From: Bacteroidota bacterium
GTDB taxonomy: Bacteria; Bacteroidota; Bacteroidia; M30B66
DNA: 64,000 nucleotides
Assembly: GCA_027483445.1 (NCBI GenBank)
Contig: JAIXUS010000005.1
Location: forward strand, 204,927 to 268,926
Direction of reading: 5' to 3'
Positions 25,664 to 35,478 of this stretch are shown in pieces (positions within the stretch are counted from its first letter, which is position 1; every line of letters begins with the position of its first letter). The notes below the pieces were generated by a model, which was given only the letters and a program-made list of their open reading frames with translations, ran no database searches and had not been told where the DNA came from. Both the position numbers and the translations under genes were made by a program.

Positions 25664-26859
25664 GCAAGATGCGCATACTCCAGGTAGCTCAAAAAAATAC
25701 GTTTCCGCCTTACGATGGTGGTAAACTGGCCATGCTATCGATGGCTAAAGGCTTGAAAAGTCAGGGCCACAGCGTCGAACAATTTTTCGCCAGCACGCCA
25801 AGTCATCCGGCGTTAGCCCCGCCACCCGAGTACCCGTTTAACGTTTACAGTTTCCCACTCGATACCCGGCCGAAAGCGGGCTCTGCGCTTGTTAATTTAT
25901 GGTTTTCAAATCGTTCGTACAATGTGTCACGCTTTAGCTCCGAAGCCATTGCGAAGGCCCTTGAAAAACAAATTGTAGCCGGAAATTACGACATCGTTCA
26001 GGCTGAAAGCATTTACGGCATGGCAATGCTCGAGCCGATACGCAGCCGAATTAAAGTTCCGGTGATTTGCCGGGCTCATAACGCCGAACACCTTATTTGG
26101 CAACGAAAAGCCGAGGGAGAGCGCAATCCGTTTCTACGCAGCTATTTTGCGCGTATGGCTGTTAGGCTGCGCCATGATGAACTTAATCTGCTCTCCTTAG
26201 CCGACGCCATTGTGCCCATTTCTGAGGTTGATCTCGCCATTTTCAGGCGCATCGGTTTTGCCGGAAAAGCGTTTGTTTCGGGCGTGGCCTGCGATTTAAA
26301 ACCAGCCACAGAAGCGCGCCCCGGACTGCAAGAGGGAAGTCTCTTTCACCTTGGCGCCATGAACTGGTTGCCCAATCTCGAAGCCGTCGATTGGTTTGTT
26401 AAGGATGTTTGGCCGGTACTGCATCAGAAGTTTCCCGAGTTAACACTCAAACTGGCGGGACATTCCATGCCTGAGCGCTTTAAAAAGCTAGAACCTTTCG
26501 GGATTTTTTCCGAAGCGGCAGACGATGCTGCTGCGTTTATGGAAAGGTCGGGAATGATGATCGTTCCTCTGCGCAGTGGAAGCGGCATTCGGGTGAAGAT
26601 TATCGAAGGACTGAGTCTTGGAAAAGTCATTATCAGCACTACGGTTGGCGTAGAAGGAATTCAGGCTGAGCACGGTAAGCACTTGTTAATTGCCGATACA
26701 GCCGATGAGTTTGTTGAGGCACTCCAAAAACTAACAGAAGAACCTGAGCTTGCCGGAGTGATTTCAAAAAATGCACGTATCTTCGCGCAACATCATTTTC
26801 ACCCCGACAGCCTGGCCAAAAGCCTCGCGCAGTTCTATCAAACCGTCATTAACGCTTGA
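25660..26859 (+). CDS. family 4 glycosyltransferase
   Basis: 399 aa with a GT-B fold. The N-terminal domain opens MRILQVAQKNTFPPYDGGKLA and the C-terminal donor domain has FHLGAMNWLPN, a short VPLRSGSGIRVKI segment and the EG(L)SLGK acid motif typical of GT4. It starts inside the stop of the lptF-type gene (ATGA) and its own stop overlaps the next glycosyltransferase start (TTGA). A role in surface polysaccharide or lipopolysaccharide synthesis fits the LptF neighbour. Confidence 0.9.
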   Translation: MSKMRILQVAQKNTFPPYDGGKLAMLSMAKGLKSQGHSVEQFFASTPSHPALAPPPEYPFNVYSFPLDTRPKAGSALVNLWFSNRSYNVSRFSSEAIAKALEKQIVAGNYDIVQAESIYGMAMLEPIRSRIKVPVICRAHNAEHLIWQRKAEGERNPFLRSYFARMAVRLRHDELNLLSLADAIVPISEVDLAIFRRIGFAGKAFVSGVACDLKPATEARPGLQEGSLFHLGAMNWLPNLEAVDWFVKDVWPVLHQKFPELTLKLAGHSMPERFKKLEPFGIFSEAADDAAAFMERSGMMIVPLRSGSGIRVKIIEGLSLGKVIISTTVGVEGIQAEHGKHLLIADTADEFVEALQKLTEEPELAGVISKNARIFAQHHFHPDSLAKSLAQFYQTVINA

Positions 26860-28046
26860 GAATACTGGTTGTACTTTCCCGATTTCCGCTGCCAACCGAT
26901 AAGGGTGATAAACTGCGTGCCTGGCATCATTTGCAGGGCATGGCGGAAAAACATGAGGTTTTTTTGTTTTGTCTGAGCGACGAGCCTGTAAACCCTATCG
27001 ATTTAGACCGTGTGAAAGAGGTGTGCAAAGATGTTCGCCTCCTGAGAACCAATAAGCTGTTGATATATCTTCGTTTGGCGTTCAATTTCCTGAGCAACAA
27101 GCCTTTTCAGGTTCGATATTTCACTTCGGCTGCTGCTAAACGGCAATTTCAAACCTATTTCAATCAGGTTAAGCCCGACCAGGTGTTTTGCCAGCTCGCC
27201 CGAATGGCCGAATACGTAAGGTCGCTTCGGAATGTCCAGAAGGTGATCGATTATCAGGACGCTTTTTCCAAAGGACTTGAACGTAGATTGCACCATACCT
27301 CCTGGGTGAAACGTTTTGTCATCCGCTTGGAATACAAGCGATTGCTAAAGTATGAAGCCGACATTTTCGACGATTTCGACCAGCACTTCATCATTTCTGC
27401 CCAAGACGCCGAACTGATTGGTCATCCGCACCGCAGCCGTATTCGCATTTTACCAAATGGTGTAGATGTAGAACACTATCGCCCTGAGCCTGTGGCCAAA
27501 ACCATTGATTTGCTCTTTACCGGAAACATGCAATACGAGCCCAATGTAAATTGCATACTCTACCTGGTTAAAGAGGTTTTGCCCTTGCTCAAAGAAGAGT
27601 TTGGTCACATTCAACTGGTTGCAGCCGGTAAAGACCCTGCCCGTGAGCTTTACCGCCTCAATGCCCGAAACCTGCACCTTACAGGCTGGGTCGAAGATTT
27701 AAGGAAGTACTATCGACAGTCGCGCATTTTTGTGGCTCCCATGCAAATTGGGATAGGCATGCAAAATAAAATCCTCGAAGCCATGTCGATGGGTATGCCC
27801 GTTATTACCAGCACCTTGGCCAACAATGCAATTGGAGCGAAGCATGGCAAGGAAATTTGGATAGCCGATACCCCGGCCAAAGTGGCTGAGGCCATCTCCT
27901 ATCTGCTCACCAACACTGAACTAGCCCTTCAGTTGGGTCAGAACGCCCGCGAGCTCATGCTTCGCCGCTACAGCTGGGCCGAACAAAACCACCAACTGAA
28001 TCGTTACTTGGAGCAGCCTGAAAAGGCCTCCGCACTCATACCATGA
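26856..28046 (+). CDS. family 4 glycosyltransferase (exosortase-associated type)
   Basis: 396 aa. [23 protein letters not shown] at the N-terminus and [20 protein letters not shown] in the donor-binding half match the glycosyltransferase group that in other bacteria accompanies exosortase loci, although no exosortase is visible here. The start codon is TTG at 26856 within a TTGA overlap. It is followed by ribBA with another ATGA overlap, so the set is translationally coupled throughout. Likely makes part of a surface glycan. Confidence 0.88.
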   Translation: MRILVVLSRFPLPTDKGDKLRAWHHLQGMAEKHEVFLFCLSDEPVNPIDLDRVKEVCKDVRLLRTNKLLIYLRLAFNFLSNKPFQVRYFTSAAAKRQFQTYFNQVKPDQVFCQLARMAEYVRSLRNVQKVIDYQDAFSKGLERRLHHTSWVKRFVIRLEYKRLLKYEADIFDDFDQHFIISAQDAELIGHPHRSRIRILPNGVDVEHYRPEPVAKTIDLLFTGNMQYEPNVNCILYLVKEVLPLLKEEFGHIQLVAAGKDPARELYRLNARNLHLTGWVEDLRKYYRQSRIFVAPMQIGIGMQNKILEAMSMGMPVITSTLANNAIGAKHGKEIWIADTPAKVAEAISYLLTNTELALQLGQNARELMLRRYSWAEQNHQLNRYLEQPEKASALIP

Positions 28047-29248
28047 GCGAAATCCGTTTGAATACCATCGAAGAAGCCATTGCCGATTTGCAGCAAGGCA
28101 AAGCCATCATTGTTGTTGATGACGAAAACCGGGAAAATGAAGGTGACTTCATCTGCGCAGCGCGCTTTGCGACCCCCGAAATGGTGAACTTTATGAGCAA
28201 ACAAGGTCGAGGGCTCATTTGCGTGGCGCTCACCGAGGAACGTTGCACCGAACTCGATTTGCACATGATGGTGCAAAACAATACCTCGTCTCACGAAACA
28301 GCCTTTACCATTTCGGTCGATTTGCTCGGCCATGGCTGTACATCAGGCATTTCGGCGCACGACCGCTCCAAGACCATTCTTGCCTTAGTGAACCCCAACA
28401 TTAAGCCTACCGATTTTGCTCGCCCTGGACATATATTCCCGCTCAAGGCCAAGACTGGTGGGGTTTTGCGTAGGGCCGGACATACAGAAGCGGCCGTTGA
28501 TCTGAGTCGCTTGGCGGGTTTTGAGCCAGCCGGTGTGCTGGTTGAAATTATGAATGAGGATGGCTCTATGGCCCGTCTGCCCGAGCTTATGGCGCTTTCT
28601 GCCCGAGAAGGCTACAAAATTATTTCCATTGAGGAGCTTATCAAATACAGGCTCGAACATGATAGCCTCATTCGACGTGAAGTAGACGTAAAGCTGCCTA
28701 CACAATGGGGCGATTTCAGCCTCGCGGCCTTTACCCAAACCAACACCGACGAACAGCATCTGGCACTGATCAAAGGAAGCTGGGAACCCGGCGAGCCCAT
28801 TCTGGTGAGGGTGCATTCTTCCTGCATGACAGGCGATATTTTCGGTTCCTGTAGATGCGAATGTGGTCCACAACTTCATGCTGCAATGGCCCTTATTGAG
28901 CAGGAAGGTAAAGGTGTGATTGTTTACATGAATCAGGAGGGTCGTGGTATTGGTTTATTGAATAAGCTGAAAGCCTACAAGCTGCAGGAAGAAGGGCTCG
29001 ACACTGTTGAAGCCAACCTGAAACTAGGCTTTAAAATGGATGAGCGCGATTATGGTGTAGGTGCTCAAATTCTCAGAGATTTGGGCGTAAGTAAGCTGCG
29101 CTTGATGACCAACAACCCAACCAAGCGTGCAGGTTTAATTGGTTACGGTTTGGAGATTGTCGAAAACGTTCCACTGGTTATTGAAGCCAATCCACACAAC
29201 GCTAAGTATTTGGCTACCAAGCGCGATAAAATGGGTCACGCATTTTAA
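28043..29248 (+). CDS. ribBA: bifunctional 3,4-dihydroxy-2-butanone-4-phosphate synthase / GTP cyclohydrolase II
   Basis: 401 aa. The RibB half (about 1-205) has the [11 protein letters not shown] motif at 26-36 that binds ribulose 5-phosphate and metal. The RibA half (about 206-401) has the zinc ligands Cys261, Cys272 and Cys274 in SCMTGD...RCECG and the GTP-binding GRGIGL motif. Together they supply the two precursors of riboflavin. Both halves look intact. There is no FMN riboswitch in front since the gene overlaps the previous one. Confidence 0.97.
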   Translation: MSEIRLNTIEEAIADLQQGKAIIVVDDENRENEGDFICAARFATPEMVNFMSKQGRGLICVALTEERCTELDLHMMVQNNTSSHETAFTISVDLLGHGCTSGISAHDRSKTILALVNPNIKPTDFARPGHIFPLKAKTGGVLRRAGHTEAAVDLSRLAGFEPAGVLVEIMNEDGSMARLPELMALSAREGYKIISIEELIKYRLEHDSLIRREVDVKLPTQWGDFSLAAFTQTNTDEQHLALIKGSWEPGEPILVRVHSSCMTGDIFGSCRCECGPQLHAAMALIEQEGKGVIVYMNQEGRGIGLLNKLKAYKLQEEGLDTVEANLKLGFKMDERDYGVGAQILRDLGVSKLRLMTNNPTKRAGLIGYGLEIVENVPLVIEANPHNAKYLATKRDKMGHAF

Positions 29249-29281
29249 CCGCGTCTCACAGAATTTCCCTTACTTTTCGAT

Positions 29282-30025
29282 ATGGAACCCGGTTGGGAAA
29301 TGCTGCTGTTGCTGTTTTTGGCACTTTTAGCCGAAGTGGCCGGAACGCTTGGTGGCTTTGGCTCCTCGATGCTGTTCGTTCCTCTCGCCGGACTTTTTCT
29401 GGAATATCATGCTGTTTTGGGTGTAACCGCTTTGTTTCACGTTGGAAGCAATCTCAGTAAAATTGCCTTGTTCAAGGAAGGCATTGACCGAAAATTGGTA
29501 GTGCAGATTGGCTTGCCTTCGGTGCTCCTGGTGATTGCCGGAGCCTGGCTTAGTAGTTACGCCAACGAAGTGGTTCTTTCATGGGTATTAGGACTCTTCC
29601 TTGTAATTTTCAGTGCCCTTTTGTTGAGTGGTCGTCTGACGGCCATTCCCGACAGTACTGCGACCCGTTACTTTGGCGGTTCGCTTTCCGGTTTTGCGGC
29701 CGGCTTGCTGGGTACCGGTGGTGCAATTCGTGGTTTACTGCTTAGTGCCATGGTCTTGCCCAAAACAGTATTCATTGCTACCTCTGCATTTATCGACCTG
29801 GCCATTGATGTGAGTCGTTCTGTAGTGTATGTCGGAAAGGGCTTTGTGCGTTGGAGCGATTTACCATTGGTCGCCATGCTCTTGGTTTTGAGCTTCGTAG
29901 GTTCGTGGCTAGGTAAAAAGCTGCTCGACCGTGTTCCTGAGCAACGATTTCAACAATTAGTGCTTCTGCTTATCCTTGTCACCGGTCTCTTCATCTTGGC
30001 GAAAGTTGCCTTTTGGGCAGGCTAA
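29282..30025 (+). CDS. TauE/SafE family sulfite-exporter-type membrane protein
   Basis: 247 aa, about eight hydrophobic segments, with the paired motifs LGGFGSSMLFVPL and SGFAAGLLGTGGAIRG of the TauE/SafE family. It is a paralog of the protein at 21942 but clearly diverged. Substrate unknown; anion export is the family theme. It lies 33 bases after ribBA, with TACTTTTC directly before its start, so it may have its own transcript or be the last gene of the ribBA operon. Confidence 0.87.
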   Translation: MEPGWEMLLLLFLALLAEVAGTLGGFGSSMLFVPLAGLFLEYHAVLGVTALFHVGSNLSKIALFKEGIDRKLVVQIGLPSVLLVIAGAWLSSYANEVVLSWVLGLFLVIFSALLLSGRLTAIPDSTATRYFGGSLSGFAAGLLGTGGAIRGLLLSAMVLPKTVFIATSAFIDLAIDVSRSVVYVGKGFVRWSDLPLVAMLLVLSFVGSWLGKKLLDRVPEQRFQQLVLLLILVTGLFILAKVAFWAG

Positions 30026-30098
30026 AATTGTTAACAAACCAATACTTACCAACGGGTTTTTGTTGATGATTTGTCAGACTTCAGGCTTGTCCATTCGT

Positions 30099-30106
30099 TA
30101 TCTTTG
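30099..30106 (+). promoter_or_regulatory. candidate -7 promoter element of the parAB operon
   Basis: TATCTTTG matches TAnnTTTG completely. A TTTG lies upstream at 30070-30073 but 25 bases away, slightly longer than usual. The distance to the parA start is 49 bases, and a good ribosome site (GGAGG) precedes the ATG. Confidence 0.45.
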
Positions 30107-30154
30107 CGCACATTTCCTGCAATCAATTAATCAAACAGGAAGCGGAGGTTTACC

Positions 30155-30976
30155 ATGAGTAAAATAATTGCGATTGCCAATCAGAAAGGCGGAGTAGGCA
30201 AGACTACAACCGCCATCAATCTGGCTGCCAGCCTGGCCATTCTCGAGCACAAGACCTTGATCATCGATGCCGATCCTCAGGCCAACGCCACTTCAGGTAT
30301 TGGCTTTGATCCACGAAACATCCGCAACAGTATCTACGAATGCATCATCAATGAGGCGGAACCCAAAGACATTATCCTGAGTACTTCCACTCCGAATCTC
30401 GACATAATTCCCGCACACATCGATTTGGTAGGGGCTGAAATTGAAATGATTAACCTCCCAAATCGGGAGCACATGATGCGTAATGCCATCCAAAAGATTC
30501 GCGATCAGTATGAGTTTATCATCATCGACTGCTCTCCATCGCTGGGACTTATTACCGTAAATGCCCTCACTGCGGCCGACTCAGTGATAATTCCTGTCCA
30601 ATGTGAGTATTTTGCACTCGAAGGGCTTGGAAAACTGTTGAATACCATAAAAATTGTGCAGTCGCGCCTCAACCCTGAACTGGAAATCGAAGGCATTTTG
30701 CTCACCATGTACGATAGCCGTTTGAGACTTTCAAACCAAGTGGTAGAGGAGGTGAAGACGCATTTCCAGCAAATGGTGTTCGATACAATAATCCAACGAA
30801 ACATCCGTTTAGGCGAGGCGCCAAGCTTCGGTGTGGCAGTTATTATGCACGATGCCGCCTCAAGCGGTGCTGTAAACTACCTCAATTTGGCCCGCGAAAT
30901 CTTACAGAAAAACGACCTCACCCGAATTCCGCTTACCGAAAAGGTAATCGACGATGTGAACAGCCGCTTTAACTGA
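30155..30976 (+). CDS. parA: chromosome partitioning ATPase ParA
   Basis: 273 aa. The deviant Walker A motif is KGGVGKTT at 11-18, with switch DADPQAN and IIDCSPSLG as Walker B. It binds DNA non-specifically with ATP and is released by ParB, pulling the origin region apart. Length and motifs fit the chromosomal Soj/ParA type. A GGAGG site lies 8 bases before the ATG. It is followed by parB at 10 bases. Confidence 0.96.
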   Translation: MSKIIAIANQKGGVGKTTTAINLAASLAILEHKTLIIDADPQANATSGIGFDPRNIRNSIYECIINEAEPKDIILSTSTPNLDIIPAHIDLVGAEIEMINLPNREHMMRNAIQKIRDQYEFIIIDCSPSLGLITVNALTAADSVIIPVQCEYFALEGLGKLLNTIKIVQSRLNPELEIEGILLTMYDSRLRLSNQVVEEVKTHFQQMVFDTIIQRNIRLGEAPSFGVAVIMHDAASSGAVNYLNLAREILQKNDLTRIPLTEKVIDDVNSRFN

Positions 30977-30986
30977 TCTTTCCTGA

Positions 30987-31880
30987 ATGACCCAGCCTAA
31001 ACGCAACGCCCTCGGCAAAGGACTTGGAGCCCTGCTCACCAGTCCTGAAACAGATATTACCACCAAAGCCAAATCCGCAAACGAATCTGGCCTTGCCGAA
31101 TCTATATCAGGCATTCCGATTTCGGCCATAGAAGCCAATCCTTTTCAACCTCGCACGCACTTTGAACAGGAAGCCCTTCAAGAGCTTGCCGAGTCTATCA
31201 AAGCCCTCGGGTTGATTCAACCCGTTACCGTGCGAAAGCTGGGTTACGACAAGTACCAGCTCATTAGCGGAGAACGCCGGTTTAGAGCTTCTCAGTTGGC
31301 CGGCCTTACTGATATTCCCGCCTACATCCGCATTGCCAACGACCAGGCGATGCTCGAAATGGCCCTCGTAGAAAACATCCAACGCGAAGAACTCGACGCC
31401 ATCGAAATTGGGCTGGCCTACCAACGAATGATCGAAGAGTTGAGCCTTACCCAAGAAGAAATTGCCGATAAGGTAGCCAAGAAACGCTCCACTGTTGCCA
31501 ATTACTTGAGACTGTTGAAATTGCCCCCGGAAATACAATTGGGAATACGGACTCGACAAATTAGCATGGGACACGCCCGTGCCTTGGTGAATATCGAAGA
31601 TGCTGCACTTCAAAAACAACTCTTCAACGAAATCATCAGCCAGGAGCTTTCGGTTCGCCAGGTTGAAGAGGCGGCACGCCAGTCGAAGAAACCCGCAGCC
31701 GGGCCCGCCGAACAAGCCGGAGTGATGAGCGAATCGTTTAAGCTCGCCCAGCGGTCGTTGCAATCAAAGCTCTCACTTCCAGTTGACATCAAATCGGGGA
31801 AAAACGGCAAAGGCACGGTGGCCATCCGCTTCGCTTCTGAAGCCGAGTTCAAAGAATTACTCCGGAAACTGCTCTCCTGA
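30987..31880 (+). CDS. parB: chromosome partitioning protein ParB
   Basis: 297 aa. The N-terminal ALGKGLGALL segment is the ParA-interacting peptide typical of chromosomal ParB. The ParB/Srx domain follows, with GERRFR at 95-100 (CTP/phosphate-binding motif) and VENIQREELDAIE, then a helix-turn-helix region with LTQEEIADKVAKKRSTV for parS binding. The stop overlaps the DUF5683 start (TGATG). No parS-like palindrome was identified by eye. Confidence 0.96.
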   Translation: MTQPKRNALGKGLGALLTSPETDITTKAKSANESGLAESISGIPISAIEANPFQPRTHFEQEALQELAESIKALGLIQPVTVRKLGYDKYQLISGERRFRASQLAGLTDIPAYIRIANDQAMLEMALVENIQREELDAIEIGLAYQRMIEELSLTQEEIADKVAKKRSTVANYLRLLKLPPEIQLGIRTRQISMGHARALVNIEDAALQKQLFNEIISQELSVRQVEEAARQSKKPAAGPAEQAGVMSESFKLAQRSLQSKLSLPVDIKSGKNGKGTVAIRFASEAEFKELLRKLLS

Positions 31881-32515
31881 TGCGGGTTGGACTCATACAG
31901 ATATTCCTGCTGCTGAGTACCGCCTCCTTCATTTCGGCTCAGACCGATTCCTCCACGAGTTTTAGTCCTCGGCGCTCCGGAATCAATAAAAGTCCGAACG
32001 ATACCATCGTTGCTCCGGCTACTGCCATCAAGCCATCCGGCGATAGCCTAAATAAAAAGCCAACACCGCGAATTCACTCCCCAAAAAAGGCCGGCCTGTA
32101 CTCTGCGCTGCTGCCGGGTTTGGGACAAGCATACAATCGAAAATACTGGAAAGTGGGTGTGCTCGTTGCCGGGGCCGGTGCCCTTGTTTATGGCTACCAG
32201 TTTAACCAACGCAACTACAATAGCTTTAAAGATGAGCTTATTAAACGGCAGCAAGGACTTGGAAATCTCGATGAATCGCTTGTCTTTTACACCGATGCTA
32301 ACTTGTTAGAACTCCAGGATTTTTACCGGCGCAACCGCGACCTCACCATTATTGGTATGGGACTGCTTTATGCACTCAATATAATTGATGCTGTGGTAGA
32401 TGCGCATCTTTTTGATTTTAACGTGAACGAAGATTTAAGCCTTCACATCCGTCCCGAATGTCAAACCCTCGCGCTGCGACCCGTTCCTGGTCTCGGTTTA
32501 AGCCTCCGCTTTTAG
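31880..32515 (+). CDS. DUF5683 family protein
   Basis: 211 aa with a signal peptide ending FISAQ. After a Ser/Pro/Thr-rich linker comes the DUF5683 core: a PKKAGLYSALLPGLGQAYNRKYWK motif, two hydrophobic helices (about 95-115 and 150-170) and VVDAHLFDFNVNEDL. The function is not known; the gene is regularly found between parB and dapB in Bacteroidota, where it is presumed to sit in the membrane or periplasm. The start overlaps parB. Confidence 0.85.
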   Translation: MRVGLIQIFLLLSTASFISAQTDSSTSFSPRRSGINKSPNDTIVAPATAIKPSGDSLNKKPTPRIHSPKKAGLYSALLPGLGQAYNRKYWKVGVLVAGAGALVYGYQFNQRNYNSFKDELIKRQQGLGNLDESLVFYTDANLLELQDFYRRNRDLTIIGMGLLYALNIIDAVVDAHLFDFNVNEDLSLHIRPECQTLALRPVPGLGLSLRF

Positions 32516-32516
32516 C

Positions 32517-33230
32517 ATGAGAATAGCCCTCATTGGTTACGGAAAAATGGGTAAAGTCATCCATTCGCTCCTCGAAAAAAGAGCAGAGGATGAAGTGATT
32601 ATTTTCGAAAAAGAACGCCCTTCGAATTGGGAATCTCAGCTTTCGCAATGCGACGTGGCCATTGAGTTTACTCGACCTGATACGGCCGTTCTAAACCTCC
32701 TGGACTGTTTTCGACTTGGCGTGCCGGTCGTAACAGGCTCTACAGGCTGGCTGGCCAACTTCGACACGGTGAAGCAAGCCTGTGAAAGTCAGCATGGAGC
32801 CTTATTTTATGCCAGCAACTTTAGCCTTGGCGTTCAATTGTTCAATCGAGTGAATCGCTACGCCGCCCGGCTGATGGCTTCCTTTCCGGAGTATCGCCTA
32901 AGCATCGAAGAGATTCACCACATTCATAAGAAAGACAAGCCTTCAGGAACTGCCGTAACGCTGGCTCAGGTGATGTTGGATGAACGTCATGATTATCAGG
33001 GTTTTGCCTTGGAAGAAGAGGCTTCCTCAAGCCAAATTCCAATCTGTGCAAAACGAGAAGGTGATGTTTTCGGCATACACACCGGCGTGTTTACCGCTAG
33101 TACCGACGAAATATCCATTCGCCATACAGCATTCGGCCGCGAGGGTTTTGCAGCCGGCGCCATTACCGCTGCCCGATTTCTCGCAGGGAAGAAGGGCGTT
33201 TTCACGATGAACGATTTACTACCACTCTAA
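32517..33230 (+). CDS. dapB: 4-hydroxy-tetrahydrodipicolinate reductase
   Basis: 237 aa. The N-terminal ALIGYGKMGK is the dinucleotide motif; EIHHIHKKDKPSGTA at about 131-146 contains the catalytic His and the Lys of the DapB signature. It makes tetrahydrodipicolinate for lysine and diaminopimelate synthesis. It is one base after DUF5683 and 10 before lepB, so clearly operonic. Short for DapB (others are about 240-270), which is normal for Bacteroidota. Confidence 0.94.
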   Translation: MRIALIGYGKMGKVIHSLLEKRAEDEVIIFEKERPSNWESQLSQCDVAIEFTRPDTAVLNLLDCFRLGVPVVTGSTGWLANFDTVKQACESQHGALFYASNFSLGVQLFNRVNRYAARLMASFPEYRLSIEEIHHIHKKDKPSGTAVTLAQVMLDERHDYQGFALEEEASSSQIPICAKREGDVFGIHTGVFTASTDEISIRHTAFGREGFAAGAITAARFLAGKKGVFTMNDLLPL

Positions 33231-33240
33231 CCCATTCTCC

Positions 33241-34899
33241 ATGGATTCAATCAAACTGATTGTTAACATCATCATTCTTTTACTCATTCATGCCGGACTT
33301 TTTGGCATTTTTCGCAAAGCCGGAAAACAAGGCTGGGAAGCCTTTATTCCCGGGTTTAACCTTTGGGTTTGGCTAAAACTGGTCGAAAGGCCGTGGTGGT
33401 GGATCATTTTACTGCTCATTCCCGGAGTAAACATCATGATGTTTCTCGTACTCGTTTTCCTCACACTTCGCAATTTTGAGGTCGAAAAAACAGGCGAAAT
33501 CATTTTCGGTATTGTGTTCTCGCCGGTTTACCTTGCTATGCTTGGGTTTACTGAGAAGTATCGTTGGATGGGCAACGATTACTGGAAGAAATACCCGCGC
33601 AATACCGCTACCGAATGGTCAGAAGCCATCGTGTTCGCCATCGTCGCGGCCACTGTTATCCGTTCCTTTTTCATCGAAGCCTTTACGATTCCGACGCCTT
33701 CCATGGAAAAATCGCTGCTCGTGGGCGATTACCTTTTCGTGAGTAAAGTAAGCTACGGCTCAAAAGTGCCTAACACGCCGCTAACGGTTCCGTTTACGCA
33801 CCATACATTACCGTTCACCGATCATACGCCATCCTACTCAACCTGGATTGAGCTGCCTTATCTCCGTTTTCCGGCTTTGGGTAAAGTGAAAAACAACGAT
33901 GTAGTCGTGTTTAACTTTCCCGAGGGTGATACCGTGATTGCTGAGCGCCAAAACGAGTCGTACTACGACATTGTTCTTCGCGAAGCCATGACACTGGCCG
34001 AAAACCAAGGTAAAGACCCGGAAAAAGACCGCAACGAACTCCTCCGCCAAGCCCGGCAAACCATCAATTCGCAGTACACACTGTTGTACAGACCTATAGA
34101 TAAGCGCGACAATTACGTGAAGCGCTGTATAGGAATTCCGGGCGACAAAGTGGAAATCCGCGACCGACAGGTATTCATCAACGGCAAACAGGCGCAAAAT
34201 CCTGATTTGCTTCAGTTCGAATACTTTGTGAAGTTTAATTCAGCCGTTCCCAAAAAGACTTTCGATAAACTCGAAATCACCGACAACGTGAACGAGCAAC
34301 TCAACCAGCAAGTGATGCAGCTCAATCTGAACAAGCATAACCTGGAGAAGTTGCAGACACTCAATGCCTTCGATGCTTACCAGCCTGTAATTGCGGCCCC
34401 ACAGATGTATGATTATCGCAGCTTTCCACACATGCCATCACTGCCATGGAATCGCGATAATTTCGGTCCACTCGAAGTTCCCCGCGAAGGGGCGACTGTT
34501 AACTTAAGCCTCGAAAACCTTCGGATGTACGAGCGCATCATCCGCGATTTCGAACACAACACCCTCGAAGTCAAGAATAACCAGATTGTCATCAACGGCC
34601 AGCCTGCCAATCGCTACACCTTTCAGCAGGACTATTATTTCATGATGGGCGACAATCGACACAACTCTCTCGATTCGCGCTTTTGGGGCTTTGTTCCTCA
34701 CGATCACGTAGTTGGAAAGGCGGTATTCATTTGGATGTCGAAAGGCGACAACCGACCCTTCCCCGGAATTCGTTACGAACGCCTGTTTAGCTTTATCACC
34801 ACCGAAGGCGTAAGCAAATCGTACTTCTTTTGGATTATGATTCCGCTGCTCATCGGCATTTTCGCCTGGAACAATCGTAAACGCTGGTTTAACCGCTAA
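33241..34899 (+). CDS. lepB: signal peptidase I, long Bacteroidota form
   Basis: 552 aa. The first about 110 residues are a membrane domain with three hydrophobic segments resembling DUF5684. The peptidase part has the Ser/Lys dyad: Ser154 in TIPTPSMEKSLL and Lys294 in RDNYVKRCIG, then GDNRHNSLDSRFWG. A large insert of about 115 residues separates the two S26 boxes. One more hydrophobic helix closes the protein at about 525-545. It removes Sec signal peptides at the inner membrane, on which the exported proteins in this window depend. Confidence 0.93.
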   Translation: MDSIKLIVNIIILLLIHAGLFGIFRKAGKQGWEAFIPGFNLWVWLKLVERPWWWIILLLIPGVNIMMFLVLVFLTLRNFEVEKTGEIIFGIVFSPVYLAMLGFTEKYRWMGNDYWKKYPRNTATEWSEAIVFAIVAATVIRSFFIEAFTIPTPSMEKSLLVGDYLFVSKVSYGSKVPNTPLTVPFTHHTLPFTDHTPSYSTWIELPYLRFPALGKVKNNDVVVFNFPEGDTVIAERQNESYYDIVLREAMTLAENQGKDPEKDRNELLRQARQTINSQYTLLYRPIDKRDNYVKRCIGIPGDKVEIRDRQVFINGKQAQNPDLLQFEYFVKFNSAVPKKTFDKLEITDNVNEQLNQQVMQLNLNKHNLEKLQTLNAFDAYQPVIAAPQMYDYRSFPHMPSLPWNRDNFGPLEVPREGATVNLSLENLRMYERIIRDFEHNTLEVKNNQIVINGQPANRYTFQQDYYFMMGDNRHNSLDSRFWGFVPHDHVVGKAVFIWMSKGDNRPFPGIRYERLFSFITTEGVSKSYFFWIMIPLLIGIFAWNNRKRWFNR

Positions 34900-35208
34900 A
34901 TCGCCACCAAAGCGAGAGCCGCCGTATAGCCTTTACAATTTGACAGCCTCGAAACAGTAACATGTTGAGCGGCCTCGACAAGCGATTTTTTTTGGGCGCC
35001 TGCCTGTTTGAGTTTTGCTATACGCTTCGACTTTTTCGGGGGGCACCGCGCCATACGCCTTAGCCCCGAACCGCTGCGCATTCGGGGGCTGCCGGCTTCT
35101 GTCGCTGGCGCTTACTTATACTTCGTTTGAAATGAAGCTTCAATAAACATGCTGTTTGATAAAAGAAGGTAAGCTTTTCACTAGATGCAACCTTGCTTGG
35201 AAACGCAT
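34900..35208. other. 309-bp intergenic region holding repeat copy C
   Basis: It lies between the convergent ends of lepB and the 81-aa gene. The middle is the GC-rich repeat. No ORF of substance: the frame at 34896-35081 runs across the repeat and has no family features. No promoter is expected between convergent genes, and I see no clean U-tract terminator. Confidence 0.6.
34984..35110 (+). repeat. GC-rich intergenic repeat, copy C
   Basis: T8 run, then GGGCGCCTGCC, then after about 35 bases GGGCACCGCG, and a hairpin AGCCCCGAA (35062-35070) with TTCGGGGGCT (35081-35090). The T run, first hairpin and GGGCACCGCG are shared with copy B at 17.9 kb in the same order and spacing. No coding potential is visible. 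Confidence 0.65.
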
Positions 35209-35454
35209 TTAATGCGATTCTTTGTGCTTTTTATAGACCATCTGGCAAACCTTATCCATTGCCTTGAAAACAGGAACATCTAGATTCGGGGAGCGCGTTA
35301 AGCTGGTTAAGGTTAGTACAGCATTGTAAAGGATTTCATTCTCATCGCGCTTTATACGCTCTAAAAAAATCACTTTATTGCTCCCTTTTGAAGATTCGGA
35401 AACGATTACTTCTGAAGTGTTTACATCAATTGCAAACAATATACTGTTGTCCAT
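35209..35454 (-). CDS. 81-aa protein of unknown function
   Basis: A small frame of 81 residues starting MDNSILFAIDVNTSEV, mostly alpha/beta and rather basic at the end (YKKHKESH). No signal peptide and no cysteines except one. It lies 24 bases downstream of the secreted HNH nuclease gene in the same direction, so the two are probably one transcript. A cytoplasmic partner, immunity-like or regulatory, is conceivable, but nothing in the sequence proves a function. Confidence 0.6.
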   Translation of the reverse strand: MDNSILFAIDVNTSEVIVSESSKGSNKVIFLERIKRDENEILYNAVLTLTSLTRSPNLDVPVFKAMDKVCQMVYKKHKESH

Positions 35455-35478
35455 TTTTTTTAAGTGAATTGGAATTTA

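Noticed and set aside
28003-28043. FMN riboswitch before ribBA
   Set aside because: The gene starts inside the preceding coding sequence with a 4-base overlap, leaving no leader for a riboswitch.
26856-28046. Exosortase/PEP-CTERM locus suggested by the glycosyltransferase
   Set aside because: No exosortase or PEP-CTERM motif in the window; similarity of one glycosyltransferase is not enough.
31107-31763. 218-aa open frame on the - strand
   Set aside because: Antisense shadow of parB, which has unmistakable motifs on the other strand.
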